64,000 nucleotides of DNA from Bacillus sp. OK048. Lineage in GTDB: Bacteria > Bacillota > Bacilli > Bacillales > Cytobacillaceae. The notes below the pieces were generated by a model. It was not told where the DNA came from. It saw only the letters and a program-made list of their open reading frames with translations, and made no database searches. The position numbers and the translations under genes were made by a program. Of the stretch, positions 9,488-17,702 are shown in pieces; the first letter of the stretch is position 1; every line of letters starts with the position of its first letter. The DNA lies in contig NZ_FNHN01000015.1 in the NCBI RefSeq assembly GCF_900103525.1, positions 59,549 to 123,548 of the forward strand, in the 5' to 3' direction.

Positions 9488-9637
9488 ATGACACATGTTA
9501 ATAACCAAAGACCTCAAATAACTTCCTATACAACGAAAAAGTTTTTAGCTGAAATACGGATGGAGGAAAATACTAAAGATGCGAAACGTCTTAAGGAGAT
9601 CAATGAACGGATTAAAAAATTAAAAAAAGACGAGTAA
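9488..9637 (+). CDS. Small charged helical protein, 49 residues
   Basis: ATG 9488 follows a very strong GAGGAGG ribosome site by 8 nt. The product starts MTHVNNQRPQITSYTTKKFL and ends RIKKLKKDE: a short unstructured head, then one amphipathic, strongly charged helix. There is no signal peptide or TM helix. Its last two thirds resemble the product of the convergent gene at 9645-9806 (K-x-FL-x-E/D-x-K/R, E-E, KD-x-KR, then EI). I do not recognise the family. Confidence 0.6.
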   Translation: MTHVNNQRPQITSYTTKKFLAEIRMEENTKDAKRLKEINERIKKLKKDE

Positions 9638-9644
9638 ATTACAT

Positions 9645-9806
9645 TTACCCGCCCCAGCGTCTATAATTAAGTTTAGCTAAATGCTTTTTTATCTCATCTT
9701 CTCTTTTTTTGTCTTTTTCTTCTTCCTCTTTTTTGAGTTCATCTAGGAAGCTTTTAGAAGAATACTGTCTTCTTATTTTCACTAATTCAGTCGTTTGTCC
9801 AGGCAT
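9645..9806 (-). CDS. Small charged helical protein, 53 residues
   Basis: ATG 9806 follows AGGAGG by 8 nt; TAA is at 9645. The product starts MPGQTTELVKIRRQYSSKSF and ends YRRWGG, with a Glu/Lys-rich helix in the middle. It ends 8 nt from the stop of the convergent gene at 9488-9637 and resembles it, so the two may be an inverted duplication. It lies directly downstream of the 430-residue membrane protein (14-nt gap) and is probably on the same transcript. Function unknown. Confidence 0.6.
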   Translation of the reverse strand: MPGQTTELVKIRRQYSSKSFLDELKKEEEEKDKKREDEIKKHLAKLNYRRWGG

Positions 9807-9819
9807 AGCATCTGCCTCC

Positions 9820-11112
9820 TTATGAGATATTTGCCTCTATGATTTTTTCCTTCAGCTCTTTATATCTCTTAAAATAGTAACAATACGCCATCAGAGTTCC
9901 ATATAACGTATTTAAATTCATCATACCATAATTTGACTTAGGATTGTACATTTCAATTTTGTCCCCTGTTAAATACAAAGCGAACACCCAAGCTTCTCCT
10001 GCAATATCAAATTTCATTGTGACCATATCCTCATTATGCGCCAGATACTGTTCATCTTGTAAAACGCTAATACGAGGATCTTCCTGTAAAGTATTGTCAT
10101 CGACCTTCAAATCCCTGCTCTGCATTCCAGTTTTCCAGAGGGAATCTTTATTACAAAGTACCCCTTCCTTCAGGCAATAAACATCATATCCATATGGAAA
10201 GTGGAGCAACCTTGGTGAGAATTCTTCTTTTAATTCTGAAATTACAATTTTCTCTAGGTACCCAAAAATCTCTTCTAGGTCATTAATTTTCCTTTCTAAT
10301 TTAGAAATGACATCTTTTTTATCCTCCGTCACTTCATGTACTTGAGTCCTCAAATAATCAATAGTCGTATTATACTGACTTCTCTCATCTTCCCATTTTA
10401 AAAACTTCTCAATGTATGTGTCTTTGCCAAGATTCTCTTTTAATTCATCTAAAGTCTTAATAATGAACTCTGGCTCTTTTCCTTCCCCATTGTTTGCAGA
10501 TTCCTTCATAAAAGGTCCAAATACCTCAAATTCCCTACTTCTCCGTTTTACATACATATCATAATGAAACTTAGTGTTTCTCATATCCGTCATGTCCATT
10601 ATGGTTTTTAATGCAACATTCCCGATAATTGATAAAAACAGAAGCACTGATAATACCAATACTGAATTATTTACAAATGCATCGATAATATTTTTCTTAA
10701 AATCAGCTATTGTAGTATCCAACAAGAAAAATAGTGCAATGGAAAATAATAACAGGAACAGCGTTCTCCATTTTACTAGCATTTGTAACCATTCCCAAAT
10801 TGTTCGAAACATATTTTCTGGAAGCACCATATTAGCAGTTTGTTTGTTTGCTGCATGTTTTTTTAGGTTTAGTTCATTTACATATTCCTCAACCTTTTCG
10901 ATGACTTTGGACAAAACTGACAATGCCTTTTGTTCATCCTCTAAGCTTCTTTCTTTACCTCTTGTCTTGATCGAACCTGTCTCCTCATTTTCATTTTGTT
11001 GTGTTTCATTATGTAATTTGGATCCACCGACTACCATGGTGTTTTCCGTTTCTTCCTTTAATTTATTTTGCTGGTTCGACACTTCCTCACTCTCCCGCTC
11101 TTTATTACCCAA
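9820..11112 (-). CDS. Hypothetical two-TM membrane protein with coiled coil
   Basis: 430 residues of unknown function. The layout is: a hydrophilic Glu/Asn-rich head (1-60), a predicted helix (60-90), two close TM helices (about 115-132, FLLLFSIALFFLLD, and 150-168, VLVLSVLLFLSIIGNVAL), a coiled coil (about 250-297) and a compact C-terminal domain (about 300-420) that could be GAF-like, judged only from its alternation of strands. The start is TTG 11112 with a poor ribosome site; the true start may be further in, for example ATG 11037 (MVVGG). The small charged protein at 9645-9806 follows closely. The layout, membrane anchor plus coiled coil plus sensor-like domain, suggests signalling or defence, but that is inference. 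Confidence 0.65.
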   Translation of the reverse strand: MGNKERESEEVSNQQNKLKEETENTMVVGGSKLHNETQQNENEETGSIKTRGKERSLEDEQKALSVLSKVIEKVEEYVNELNLKKHAANKQTANMVLPENMFRTIWEWLQMLVKWRTLFLLLFSIALFFLLDTTIADFKKNIIDAFVNNSVLVLSVLLFLSIIGNVALKTIMDMTDMRNTKFHYDMYVKRRSREFEVFGPFMKESANNGEGKEPEFIIKTLDELKENLGKDTYIEKFLKWEDERSQYNTTIDYLRTQVHEVTEDKKDVISKLERKINDLEEIFGYLEKIVISELKEEFSPRLLHFPYGYDVYCLKEGVLCNKDSLWKTGMQSRDLKVDDNTLQEDPRISVLQDEQYLAHNEDMVTMKFDIAGEAWVFALYLTGDKIEMYNPKSNYGMMNLNTLYGTLMAYCYYFKRYKELKEKIIEANIS

Positions 11113-11604
11113 AACTTTAATACATATCTTTTCCAGAGTTCACAATCATTCTATTAAATTGAAAAATATCATTTATTGTCACTTCCTCCCAAAATCTATC
11201 ATCACTTTACGCCACCGGTCTGCTTTTCCTTCGTTACAGTACTATTCATTTTGCCTAAATATTTAAAATGTGAAGTAACTCATAAAAAACCCTGTTAAAG
11301 GTATGTTTTTTATTCGACAAACACTGCCAAAACTCCTCTATTAAATGGAATAAGTCTCACCGTTTGCGCTCGTTCTTAATGAGTCCAAATTTGTATATCA
11401 CGTTCTTTATTTTTGGTAAGAGAGTTATCACCTTTAAGATACTCACCTGTTACTATGTTGATTCTCGTTTTTTCCTGACCTCTGATATGAAAATGTGGCG
11501 GTTCATGATCATCGAAATAGATGTAAATTGCCATCCCCAAGTGGAATATATTGATTGTTCAGTAATATATTTTAATAGGTATTCAATTGAAGGAGTGATA
11601 TGAT
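11113..11604. other. Intergenic region between divergent genes
   Basis: AT-rich sequence between the TTG start at 11112 (minus) and the EthD gene (plus). I see no supported gene. It presumably carries both promoters. Confidence 0.4.
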
Positions 11605-11907
11605 TTGGCAAAAATGGTGATTATGTATGAGGAACCGAAGGATAAGGAAAAATTTGACGAGCATTATTTTAATGTGCATGTACCACTTGGCAGGAATATC
11701 CCAAATATTATTAAAGATTCTGTGCATCGAGTAGTTGGCTCGCAAAATACTCACTTAAACTTATACCTTATAACTATTTTAGAATTTGAAAATATGGAGA
11801 AGCTACAAGAAGCATTTGCAAGTCCAGAAGCAAAACTAGCAGAAGAAGATGGGCAGAACTTTTTTCAATACTTAGAAAGGCCACCGATAATTACGATTAT
11901 CGATTAG
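11605..11907 (+). CDS. EthD-domain protein
   Basis: 100 residues with a dimeric alpha+beta barrel of the EthD type (MVIMYEEPKDKEKFDEHYF, then HVPLGRNIP, a typical EthD opening with a His-x-Val-Pro motif). EthD proteins take part in degradation or tailoring of small organic molecules, and many are orphans; no partner gene is adjacent. A TTG start at 11605 is chosen because AAGGAGTG lies 9 nt before it; the next in-frame ATG is three codons later. Confidence 0.8.
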   Translation: MAKMVIMYEEPKDKEKFDEHYFNVHVPLGRNIPNIIKDSVHRVVGSQNTHLNLYLITILEFENMEKLQEAFASPEAKLAEEDGQNFFQYLERPPIITIID

Positions 11908-11985
11908 CAAATTATAACGACGCTTTCTTTGCCTTCAATATTAAATTTTCGATATTGCATTTCATTAATGAAATGCATTGAGAGA

Positions 11986-12043
11986 TAAGGCTCCTGACCC
12001 CGGAAATGAACTCCTTACTCGACCGGGGGTTTCAGGAACCACA
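11986..12043. repeat. Imperfect palindromic element
   Basis: Arms GGCTCCTGACCCCGG and CCGGGGGTTTCAGGAACC around a spacer of about 19 nt; GC-rich compared with its surroundings. A smaller perfect palindrome, GCATTTCATTAATGAAATGC, is just upstream (11956-11975). It resembles the other dispersed hairpin repeats here. Confidence 0.4.
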
Positions 12044-12100
12044 ATTGTTTTTTTCACTTATGTATCCCAGTGCATTTTCGGATATCTTATTCAAACTGTA

Positions 12101-12497
12101 TCAACCACCAAAAGAAACACACCCAACAAATCCCCTATTCGTTACATACCCCGTGCGGCTCCATATATTCACTTGGCTCCTTTTTGCTAGACTCTCATCT
12201 TCCTTATATTGATTTAGAAATTTATATGGAGGATCCATAATATAAGCCACTCGTGCGTACCCCTCTTTTAGCAGCGTTCCTTGAATCGATTCTCCATCGA
12301 CATACACATAGGCTAACAGTCGTCCGTAGGAGTCTCTTTTGTTTCCCTGTTCAAACTCCAATGTTAACCTTTCGCTTTTTACTAGCTCGCTATTCCGTAA
12401 GATTGCTTCCTTTGCATAGAGTTGGACACATGTTTTTGGATTTTTCGACTCTGGTGTATCAATTAATAAATTGCGTACTGTTTCCATGTTACCGTTT
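12101..12497 (-). pseudogene. Thermonuclease-family gene, 5'-truncated (module copy 3)
   Basis: This is the C-terminal two thirds of a staphylococcal-nuclease-like (SNase) protein: LLIDTPESKNP, then YGRLLAYVYVDGESIQG and LLKEGYARVAYI. It matches the nuclease at 17703-18309, but the coding strand is joined at 12497 to an internal piece of the DnaD-like gene. The signal peptide and first strands are gone. In this copy the C-terminal part is in frame. The fusion reads in frame from 12535 (MGKITLIKPGN), so a chimeric 144-residue product is possible but has no ribosome site. Confidence 0.75.
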
Positions 12498-12806
12498 ACC
12501 AGGTTTCCCGGCTTTATCAAAGTTATTTTCCCCACAGTTTCCTATCGCAAGCTCTCTCGTTTCAGGATTGTAGCGAATCAGCTGGTGATGCAGGATAAAT
12601 CGTTCCATTAATGAATGAACGCTTTCAATGGAATAGCCCGAATCAAAAGCCATTTGCTTTTTCGTAATCTTATAGATTCCAATTTGAGTCGTACGTTGAT
12701 TCGTTAAAAGATATAAATAAAAATATCTGTCCTATGGTGTCATCTCCTCTGAAACAATCGGATCCATCCAAAAATTAAAACGTACTTTTCTAAAATTTGC
12801 CATCCA
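12498..12806 (-). pseudogene. DnaD-like gene, N-terminal remnant (module copy 3)
   Basis: It is about 90% identical to the first 100 codons of the DnaD-like genes at 415-1413 and 20077-21099 (ATG equivalent at 12806), including 100 bp of upstream sequence shared with copy 1. It carries several substitutions, a frameshift and in-frame stops (around 12740). Everything from its codon 100 through the helicase, the small gene and the front of the nuclease has been deleted, fusing it to the nuclease at 12497/12498. Confidence 0.75.
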
Positions 12807-12923
12807 CAACACTGCCCTTCCCCTAGTAAAATACATTCATCCTCTATATATTGAAAAAGGTAGGAAAAGGTCATAGTTATTTCATAAAATTGTGAATGTT
12901 TTATGACAAAGGAATTTTGGGGT

Positions 12924-12945
12924 ACCCATGGGGACGGTTCCGATA
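12924..12945 (+). repeat. Dispersed short repeat with GGGGACGGTTC core
   Basis: ACCCATGGGGACGGTTCCG, located upstream of the DnaD remnant in the same relative position as the copy at 21154-21180. Confidence 0.45.
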
Positions 12946-13020
12946 ACACATTTTGGAATATTTTGATTTAAAAAAGGTCACTACCACTCTTAAATATCCG
13001 CAAAAAAGTTAGTTGGCAAT

Positions 13021-13119
13021 AAAAAAGTGCCAGTGACCAACCAAAGAATGAGGTGCACCCCGAAAGTTAGAGTGAAATCTAACCTTTGGGGTGCACCTCA
13101 AATGCGCCTGGCACTTTTA
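13021..13119. repeat. Long hairpin repeat, copy 1
   Basis: The outer arms are AAAAAAGTGCCAG and CTGGCACTTTT. The inner stem runs from GAGGTGCACCCC to GGGGTGCACCTC with AAAGTTAGA/TCTAACCTT continuing it. A second copy at 21233-21338 carries paired base changes that keep the inner stem. It lies 3' of thiF and upstream of the DnaD remnant. Confidence 0.75.
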
Positions 13120-13222
13120 TTTCTGTTCTTACATTTAGGACGAGAGTAGAATTTCGATCATTGCTGTACATATCAACTATAGAAAAATGACTACGATCCA
13201 AAGGCATGGTTGTTCATTCTAA

Positions 13223-14242
13223 TTAACCCAAGTATTTATGGTATAGCGACTTTGCTTCAGTAATATCCTTTGTTCCGTGCACTAAAACCCTTCCGTCTTT
13301 AAAAATGACTAATCGGTGAGTATCCACTGTATAAGATAATAGGTAAGGATTTCGCTGTACCGTTCCCCCTTGATTTATGAATAGTTTTTCTAAAGCTTCC
13401 AAATTACGTACAACAGGAACGGAAGGTCGTATCTGGACAGAATCTCTTCCACAAAGTACAGCTGACTTTGTTTGATTTTCAAAGGATAAAAATGGATAAG
13501 AGCGTTTTACTCCACAAGTAGGGCAATCCTCATTTTTCAGTTTATCTACATTTATGGAAGTATAATGGTTTTTCCATAAATCAAAAGAAACTAGTTTGTC
13601 TCTTAATGAATCCCAATCACCGACCAAAATTTTTAATGCTTCACTTATTTGATGAGAAACAACCATGCTAACCGCTGGATTAATAATTCCTGCTGTATCA
13701 CACGTTAATCCTCCTAGCGGAACTGTTTCTAGTATACAAGATAGGCAAGGGGTTTTTTCTGGAATAATGGTGTAGGATATTCCGTAGCTTCCAACGCAAG
13801 CACCGTAGATCCATGGGACTCCATACTTTTGTGAAACATCGTTAATGATCATTCTTGTTTCGAAATTATCAGTAGCATCAATGATAAGATTCACTTTTTC
13901 AGCCAAAGTTTCAAGCTCTACGACTGAGGCATCCGCAATGATTGCCTCAATGTCCACAGTAGAGTTAATGTCTGTTAAACGATTTTTAGCAGCGATTACT
14001 TTTGGAATTCGATTATTTGCATCATTCTCTGTATATAATTGCTGCCGCTGTAAATTAGACCATTCTACATAATCACGATCAACAATGGTTAGTTTACCAA
14101 TTCCAGCACGGACGAGTGCTTCGGCACTTGCTGTTCCAAGTGCCCCAGCTCCTATTATGAGTACATGCTTATTGAAAATTCGTTGTTGCCCCTCTTTTCC
14201 AATAGGTGAAAATAGTTCTTGTCGTGAGTACCGATTATTCAC
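13223..14242 (-). CDS. thiF: ThiF, adenylyltransferase of thiamine thiazole synthesis
   Basis: 339 residues of the E1/MoeB/ThiF family. It activates the C-terminal Gly-Gly of ThiS by adenylation so that sulfur can be loaded. The ATP loop is [21 protein letters not shown] (about 28-48, shown here for location only); the zinc ligands are CLSC (about 177-180) and CPTC (about 246-249). It is the last gene of tenI-thiO-thiS-thiG-thiF; its ATG overlaps the thiG stop. The B. subtilis operon has the same order but also tenA and thiD, which are not here. Length matches B. subtilis ThiF. Confidence 0.93.
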   Translation of the reverse strand: MNNRYSRQELFSPIGKEGQQRIFNKHVLIIGAGALGTASAEALVRAGIGKLTIVDRDYVEWSNLQRQQLYTENDANNRIPKVIAAKNRLTDINSTVDIEAIIADASVVELETLAEKVNLIIDATDNFETRMIINDVSQKYGVPWIYGACVGSYGISYTIIPEKTPCLSCILETVPLGGLTCDTAGIINPAVSMVVSHQISEALKILVGDWDSLRDKLVSFDLWKNHYTSINVDKLKNEDCPTCGVKRSYPFLSFENQTKSAVLCGRDSVQIRPSVPVVRNLEALEKLFINQGGTVQRNPYLLSYTVDTHRLVIFKDGRVLVHGTKDITEAKSLYHKYLG

Positions 14243-15006
14243 CCGATACTCATTCCTTCCTTTGGACTGCTTGCTGCAGCATATCTCTTTTTCTCGATTC
14301 GACCGGCTTCATAGCCCAATCGTCCAGCTTCAATCGCTAATCTCATTGCTTTTGCCATTTTTACCGGATCCTTGGCTGCTGATACAGCCGTATTTAATAA
14401 CACACCATCAGCTCCTATTTCCATAGCCAATGCAGCATCAGCTGGTGAGCCAATACCAGCGTCCACGATAACTGGTACAACCGCTTGTTCGATAATAAAG
14501 CTAAGGTTGACAGGATTGATGATACCTTGACCCGAACCTATCGGTGAGGCCCCTGGCATGATAGCATGACAGCCTGCTTCTTGAAGTTTCCTGGTTAAAA
14601 CTACATCGTCGGAGGTATAGGGAAGGACAATAAAGCCTTCCTTCACCAATTCTTCCGTTGCCTTTAGGGTTTCAATCGGGTCAGGAAGTAAGGTTTTATC
14701 ACAGCCAATCACTTCCACTTTAATCATATCGCATAGGCCTGAAGCTTTCGCTAGTTTTGCGATCCGGACAGCCTCTGCTGCTGTTTTCGCTCCTGCAGTA
14801 TTTGGCAGCAGCCTATATTTATTGGTATCTAGCTGTTCTAAAAAATTCGGCTGGCTTGCTTCAAAAATATTCATTCGTCTAACCGCAAACGTGAGAATTT
14901 CTGCTTCGGAAACTTCCACCGCTTCCTTTTGGATTTCAAAGCTTGGATACTTTCCCGTTCCAAGTAACAAACGAGATTGAATGGATAATGAACCTATTTT
15001 TAACAT
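14239..15006 (-). CDS. thiG: ThiG, thiazole synthase
   Basis: 255 residues, TIM barrel. It condenses 1-deoxy-xylulose 5-phosphate, dehydroglycine and ThiS-thiocarboxylate into the thiazole. The start is [20 protein letters not shown]; the Schiff-base lysine lies in DMIKVEVIG (about residue 96); the phosphate-binding end is [18 protein letters not shown] and [18 protein letters not shown]. Its length is normal. It lies 1 nt downstream of thiS and overlaps thiF by 4 nt. Confidence 0.95.
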   Translation of the reverse strand: MLKIGSLSIQSRLLLGTGKYPSFEIQKEAVEVSEAEILTFAVRRMNIFEASQPNFLEQLDTNKYRLLPNTAGAKTAAEAVRIAKLAKASGLCDMIKVEVIGCDKTLLPDPIETLKATEELVKEGFIVLPYTSDDVVLTRKLQEAGCHAIMPGASPIGSGQGIINPVNLSFIIEQAVVPVIVDAGIGSPADAALAMEIGADGVLLNTAVSAAKDPVKMAKAMRLAIEAGRLGYEAGRIEKKRYAAASSPKEGMSIG

Positions 15007-15007
15007 A

Positions 15008-15211
15008 TCAACCGCCTCCTACAAAATGGACTATTTCGATTCGATCTTTATCTGATAATCTAGTACTTTGGTGCTCTACCTTGTTTACGATTTCACCGTT
15101 TACTTCCACAATAACGACCCTATTATGGATTTCATAATGTTCCAGAACATCTGAAATATATACTACATGTTCTGGTAATTGGATTAACTCCCCATTTAAT
15201 ATTACCCTCAT
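15008..15211 (-). CDS. thiS: ThiS, sulfur-carrier protein
   Basis: 67 residues, ubiquitin-like, ending in VHFVGGG with the Gly-Gly tail that is adenylated by ThiF and thiocarboxylated. It starts [12 protein letters not shown] and overlaps thiO by 4 nt. Confidence 0.93.
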   Translation of the reverse strand: MRVILNGELIQLPEHVVYISDVLEHYEIHNRVVIVEVNGEIVNKVEHQSTRLSDKDRIEIVHFVGGG

Positions 15212-16365
15212 GTTATACCTCCTCGTACTGTTTCTTTGTGTCTTTCTAAGTGAAAAGCTGAGAGTAGATCATCATTTAGCAAATTGCCTTCTACTAAATC
15301 AGCTACTAGTTTCCCTGTAATAGGGCTTAATAAAATCCCATTTCTAAAATGCCCAGCAGCCAGAAATAACCCCTGCCATCTTGGATGCTCACCAATATAA
15401 GGAAGCCCATCTCCTGTCTGAGGTCGAATTCCAGACCACACTCGCTCCCATGCAGCATCCTTGATCTGCGGAACCAGTTGAGTGGCTCTTTCTATCAATC
15501 TTGCGATACCCTTAGGTGTAACGGAGTTATCATATGTATTTTCAATCATGGTTGCACCGATATAAATTTCCCCATTACGTTTTGGTACGAGGTAACATCG
15601 TTTATCTGAAAAAATCGTAGTGTTGATAATCGGCTTTTCCGTCCTAACGGAAAAGCACTCGCCTTTCACTGGATACACACGAATATCAATTCCTGATTCA
15701 CGCATTAATTTTGCAGACCAAGCTCCAGTGGCAACGACAGCTTGATCACAGTTTACGATGCCATTGGAGGTTATAACGCCTTTCACCTGACTGTTTTCAA
15801 ATTTAAAAGAAAGGACCTCCGTATTTTGACGTATTTCCGCGCCAAAATTGACAGCCGCTTTTGCAAAAGCTTGTGTTAACTTTGCTGGCTGCACATGACC
15901 ATCATTAGGGAGATACATACCACCAGCTAAACTCGGTGACAGGGATGGCTCCATTTCTATTAATTCTTTTGTATCCAGCCATTTTATTGCTGGATTCCAA
16001 TTCCTTTGAAAGGTTACCTGTTTTTTCACTTCTAATGCGATTTCTTCGGATTCTGCAATTTTTAACAATCCTTTATTCACATACTCGATATCGACTCCGC
16101 TGTATTCCAATAACTCACTAGAGAGATCAGAAAACATCTTCTGACTTTTTAAAGCCATCTGGTATAAGGGACCGTCTTGTTCCAGCTCCGCTTGTGCTGC
16201 CAGCATTCCCGCAGCTGCACTTGAAGCTTGGCAAGCCAATTGATTCTTCTCAATAATGATTACTTTTCTTCCTATTTTTGATAGCTGATAGGCAATCGAG
16301 GCTCCGTTAATTCCTCCTCCGATTATGGCAACATCAAATGAATTTCCCAATTTATCCACCTCCAT
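15208..16365 (-). CDS. thiO: ThiO, glycine oxidase
   Basis: 385 residues of the DAO family. It oxidises glycine to iminoglycine (dehydroglycine) for thiazole formation, as in Bacillus, which does not use ThiH. The FAD dinucleotide motif VAIIGGGINGASIAYQLSKI is at about 13-32. The C-terminal signatures are WSGIRPQTGDGLPYIGEHP and GHFRNGILLSPITGKLVADL (about 314-362). The start overlaps the tenI end by 14 nt. Confidence 0.92.
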   Translation of the reverse strand: MEVDKLGNSFDVAIIGGGINGASIAYQLSKIGRKVIIIEKNQLACQASSAAAGMLAAQAELEQDGPLYQMALKSQKMFSDLSSELLEYSGVDIEYVNKGLLKIAESEEIALEVKKQVTFQRNWNPAIKWLDTKELIEMEPSLSPSLAGGMYLPNDGHVQPAKLTQAFAKAAVNFGAEIRQNTEVLSFKFENSQVKGVITSNGIVNCDQAVVATGAWSAKLMRESGIDIRVYPVKGECFSVRTEKPIINTTIFSDKRCYLVPKRNGEIYIGATMIENTYDNSVTPKGIARLIERATQLVPQIKDAAWERVWSGIRPQTGDGLPYIGEHPRWQGLFLAAGHFRNGILLSPITGKLVADLVEGNLLNDDLLSAFHLERHKETVRGGIT

Positions 16366-16924
16366 TATTTAATGCCTTACTATAAGCCTTTACTGCCAAT
16401 GATGGGTCACGCGCTTCTAAAACACCTGACATGACAGCAATCCCATTTGCCCCTTCTTGTAGAACCTGCTCCGTATTATCAGGTGTTATCCCACCAATGG
16501 CAATAACATCAATATCTAAATTTGATAGCTTTTTTAATTCCTCAAGACCTTTTGGAATCTTATCTGGTTTTGATTGAGAATGGAAAACATGTCCGTATAG
16601 AACGTAATCTGCACCCTTCTCTTTTGCTTTTAGACCTTCCGGATAGGAATGGATAGAACTCCCTATCCTAAGCTGAGGAAAGTTTTCTTTTACACTTGCT
16701 GCACCTAAACTATGAAAGGCTAATTGAACGCCTCTGGCCCCTGTTACGAATGCAACATCTACCCGGTCATTAATCATGATTTTTGACAATGGTATGTTAT
16801 TTTTTGTTAAAAGTTCGACTGTTTGAAATAGTTCCCTAGCCGTTTTTTGTTTTTCTCGTAAATGAATTGCAGTTATATATGGATGAATATCCTTAACAAT
16901 TTCCCCTAACTGTTCGATTGCCAT
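16352..16924 (-). CDS. tenI: TenI, thiazole tautomerase (true start probably upstream of 16924)
   Basis: TenI/ThiE-like TIM barrel that aromatises the thiazole product of ThiG. Motifs: IHLREKQKTARELFQ, INDRVDVAFVTGARGVQLAF, DYVLYGHVFHS, IAIGGITPDNTEQVL and NGIAVMSGV. The first ATG is 16924, giving 190 residues, but the reading frame continues upstream as KGKELHIISNGK, the expected first strand of TenI, back to a stop at 16990. There is no ATG, GTG or TTG in that stretch. The best candidate start is ATT 16975, 6 nt after a G-rich ribosome-like run. Either a rare start is used or the start codon has mutated. It is the first gene of the riboswitch-controlled operon. Confidence 0.85.
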   Translation of the reverse strand: MAIEQLGEIVKDIHPYITAIHLREKQKTARELFQTVELLTKNNIPLSKIMINDRVDVAFVTGARGVQLAFHSLGAASVKENFPQLRIGSSIHSYPEGLKAKEKGADYVLYGHVFHSQSKPDKIPKGLEELKKLSNLDIDVIAIGGITPDNTEQVLQEGANGIAVMSGVLEARDPSLAVKAYSKALNNGGG

Positions 16925-17028
16925 TTTACCATTGGATATAATATGTAACTCTTTCCCTTTAACACTCGTTAAAATATAAGTCCCCCCCTATTTGAAGATT
17001 CTACTTATCTTTGAAATCAAGTAACTAC

Positions 17029-17061
17029 AAAAAACCACTTCCTATAGTAAGAAAGTGGTCG
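17029..17061 (-). terminator. Intrinsic terminator of the TPP riboswitch expression platform
   Basis: On the minus strand: stem ACCACTTTC/GGAAGTGGT, then TTTTTT. It lies about 40 nt 3' of the aptamer and about 55-65 nt before tenI, as expected for transcription attenuation by TPP. Confidence 0.8.
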
Positions 17062-17100
17062 AAAAATTTGAAATAACGCATTTGCTCTCCAAATATCGAA

Positions 17101-17200
17101 TTTCCCACTTCCCTACGCTGGTATTACCCAGATCAGGTTCATAGAGTCCCGAAGTAGCACTTCAATCTCAGCCTTTTAAAAAGGCACCTCTAGCGGATTT
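17101..17200 (-). ncRNA. TPP riboswitch (THI box)
   Basis: Minus-strand sequence holds the conserved THI-box elements in order: GAGGTGCC, GGCTGAGA, then GAACCTGATCTGGGTAATA and CCAGCGTAGGGAA. With the terminator at 17029-17061 it should switch off tenI-thiO-thiS-thiG-thiF when thiamine pyrophosphate is plentiful. Confidence 0.95.
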
Positions 17201-17301
17201 GATTCATCTATTCATTTGAAATAATTACCTTACATGGTTAATATTAGCACGTTAATTAGAAATGTCAATTTTCTGATTTTTGTTATTGGTGGGAATAATA
17301 A

Positions 17302-17354
17302 GAAAAAAATAGTGCAAGTGACCATCATCAAAGGGATACCCCTAGCACTTTTCT
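17302..17354. repeat. Dispersed hairpin repeat of the AGTGC...GCACT family
   Basis: AAAAAAATAGTGCAAGTGACC pairs loosely with CCCCTAGCACTTTTCTTG when the arms are folded; related in ends to the elements at 13021, 21233 and 34958. Confidence 0.4.
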
Positions 17355-17373
17355 TGTAAAAATCTTTTGATAT

Positions 17374-17407
17374 TATTCTTATTTACTTTTTCAAAGTAAA
17401 TAAGAAT
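17374..17407. repeat. Perfect palindrome/hairpin
   Basis: Arms ATTCTTATTTACTTT and AAAGTAAATAAGAAT separated by 4 nt. It sits just 3' of the small lipoprotein gene on the minus strand and may end its transcript. Confidence 0.45.
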
Positions 17408-17425
17408 TAGTTGGGTTATTTTAGT

Positions 17426-17581
17426 TTAGCTTCTCTCTGGAACTTTATTTAGCATCTGCTGACCTCTTGTTTCATTCATCTCCATACCATCTCCTTCACC
17501 AATTCCATTGATGTTACAGCCTAATAGTAAACCAGCAAACTTAAAATTGAATGAATAAAAGATTAAAAAATTAAATAGCAT
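17426..17581 (-). CDS. Small predicted lipoprotein, 51 residues
   Basis: From ATG 17581 the frame reads MLFNFLIFYSFNFKFAGLLL then GCNINGIGEGDGMEMN and ends KVPERS. The LLLGC lipobox at about residue 22 after a hydrophobic segment is that of a lipoprotein, leaving a mature part of only 30 residues. The ribosome site is weak (TTTAGG). Small lipoproteins of this style are common in Bacillus, but I do not recognise this one. Confidence 0.45.
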   Translation of the reverse strand: MLFNFLIFYSFNFKFAGLLLGCNINGIGEGDGMEMNETRGQQMLNKVPERS

Positions 17582-17702
17582 CCTAAAAAAACAATGAAAT
17601 CTTCTATTTCTTTTTTGTTTTTTTCCATTTCCTTTATAGAAACGAATAACACAGACTTATTTACCTAGATCTAATGTCTGCAAAACGATAATTGTCTCTA
17701 CC

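Noticed and set aside
11986..12043. T-box or riboswitch leader
   Set aside because: GC-rich hairpin lacks T-box and aptamer consensus and does not precede a gene start.
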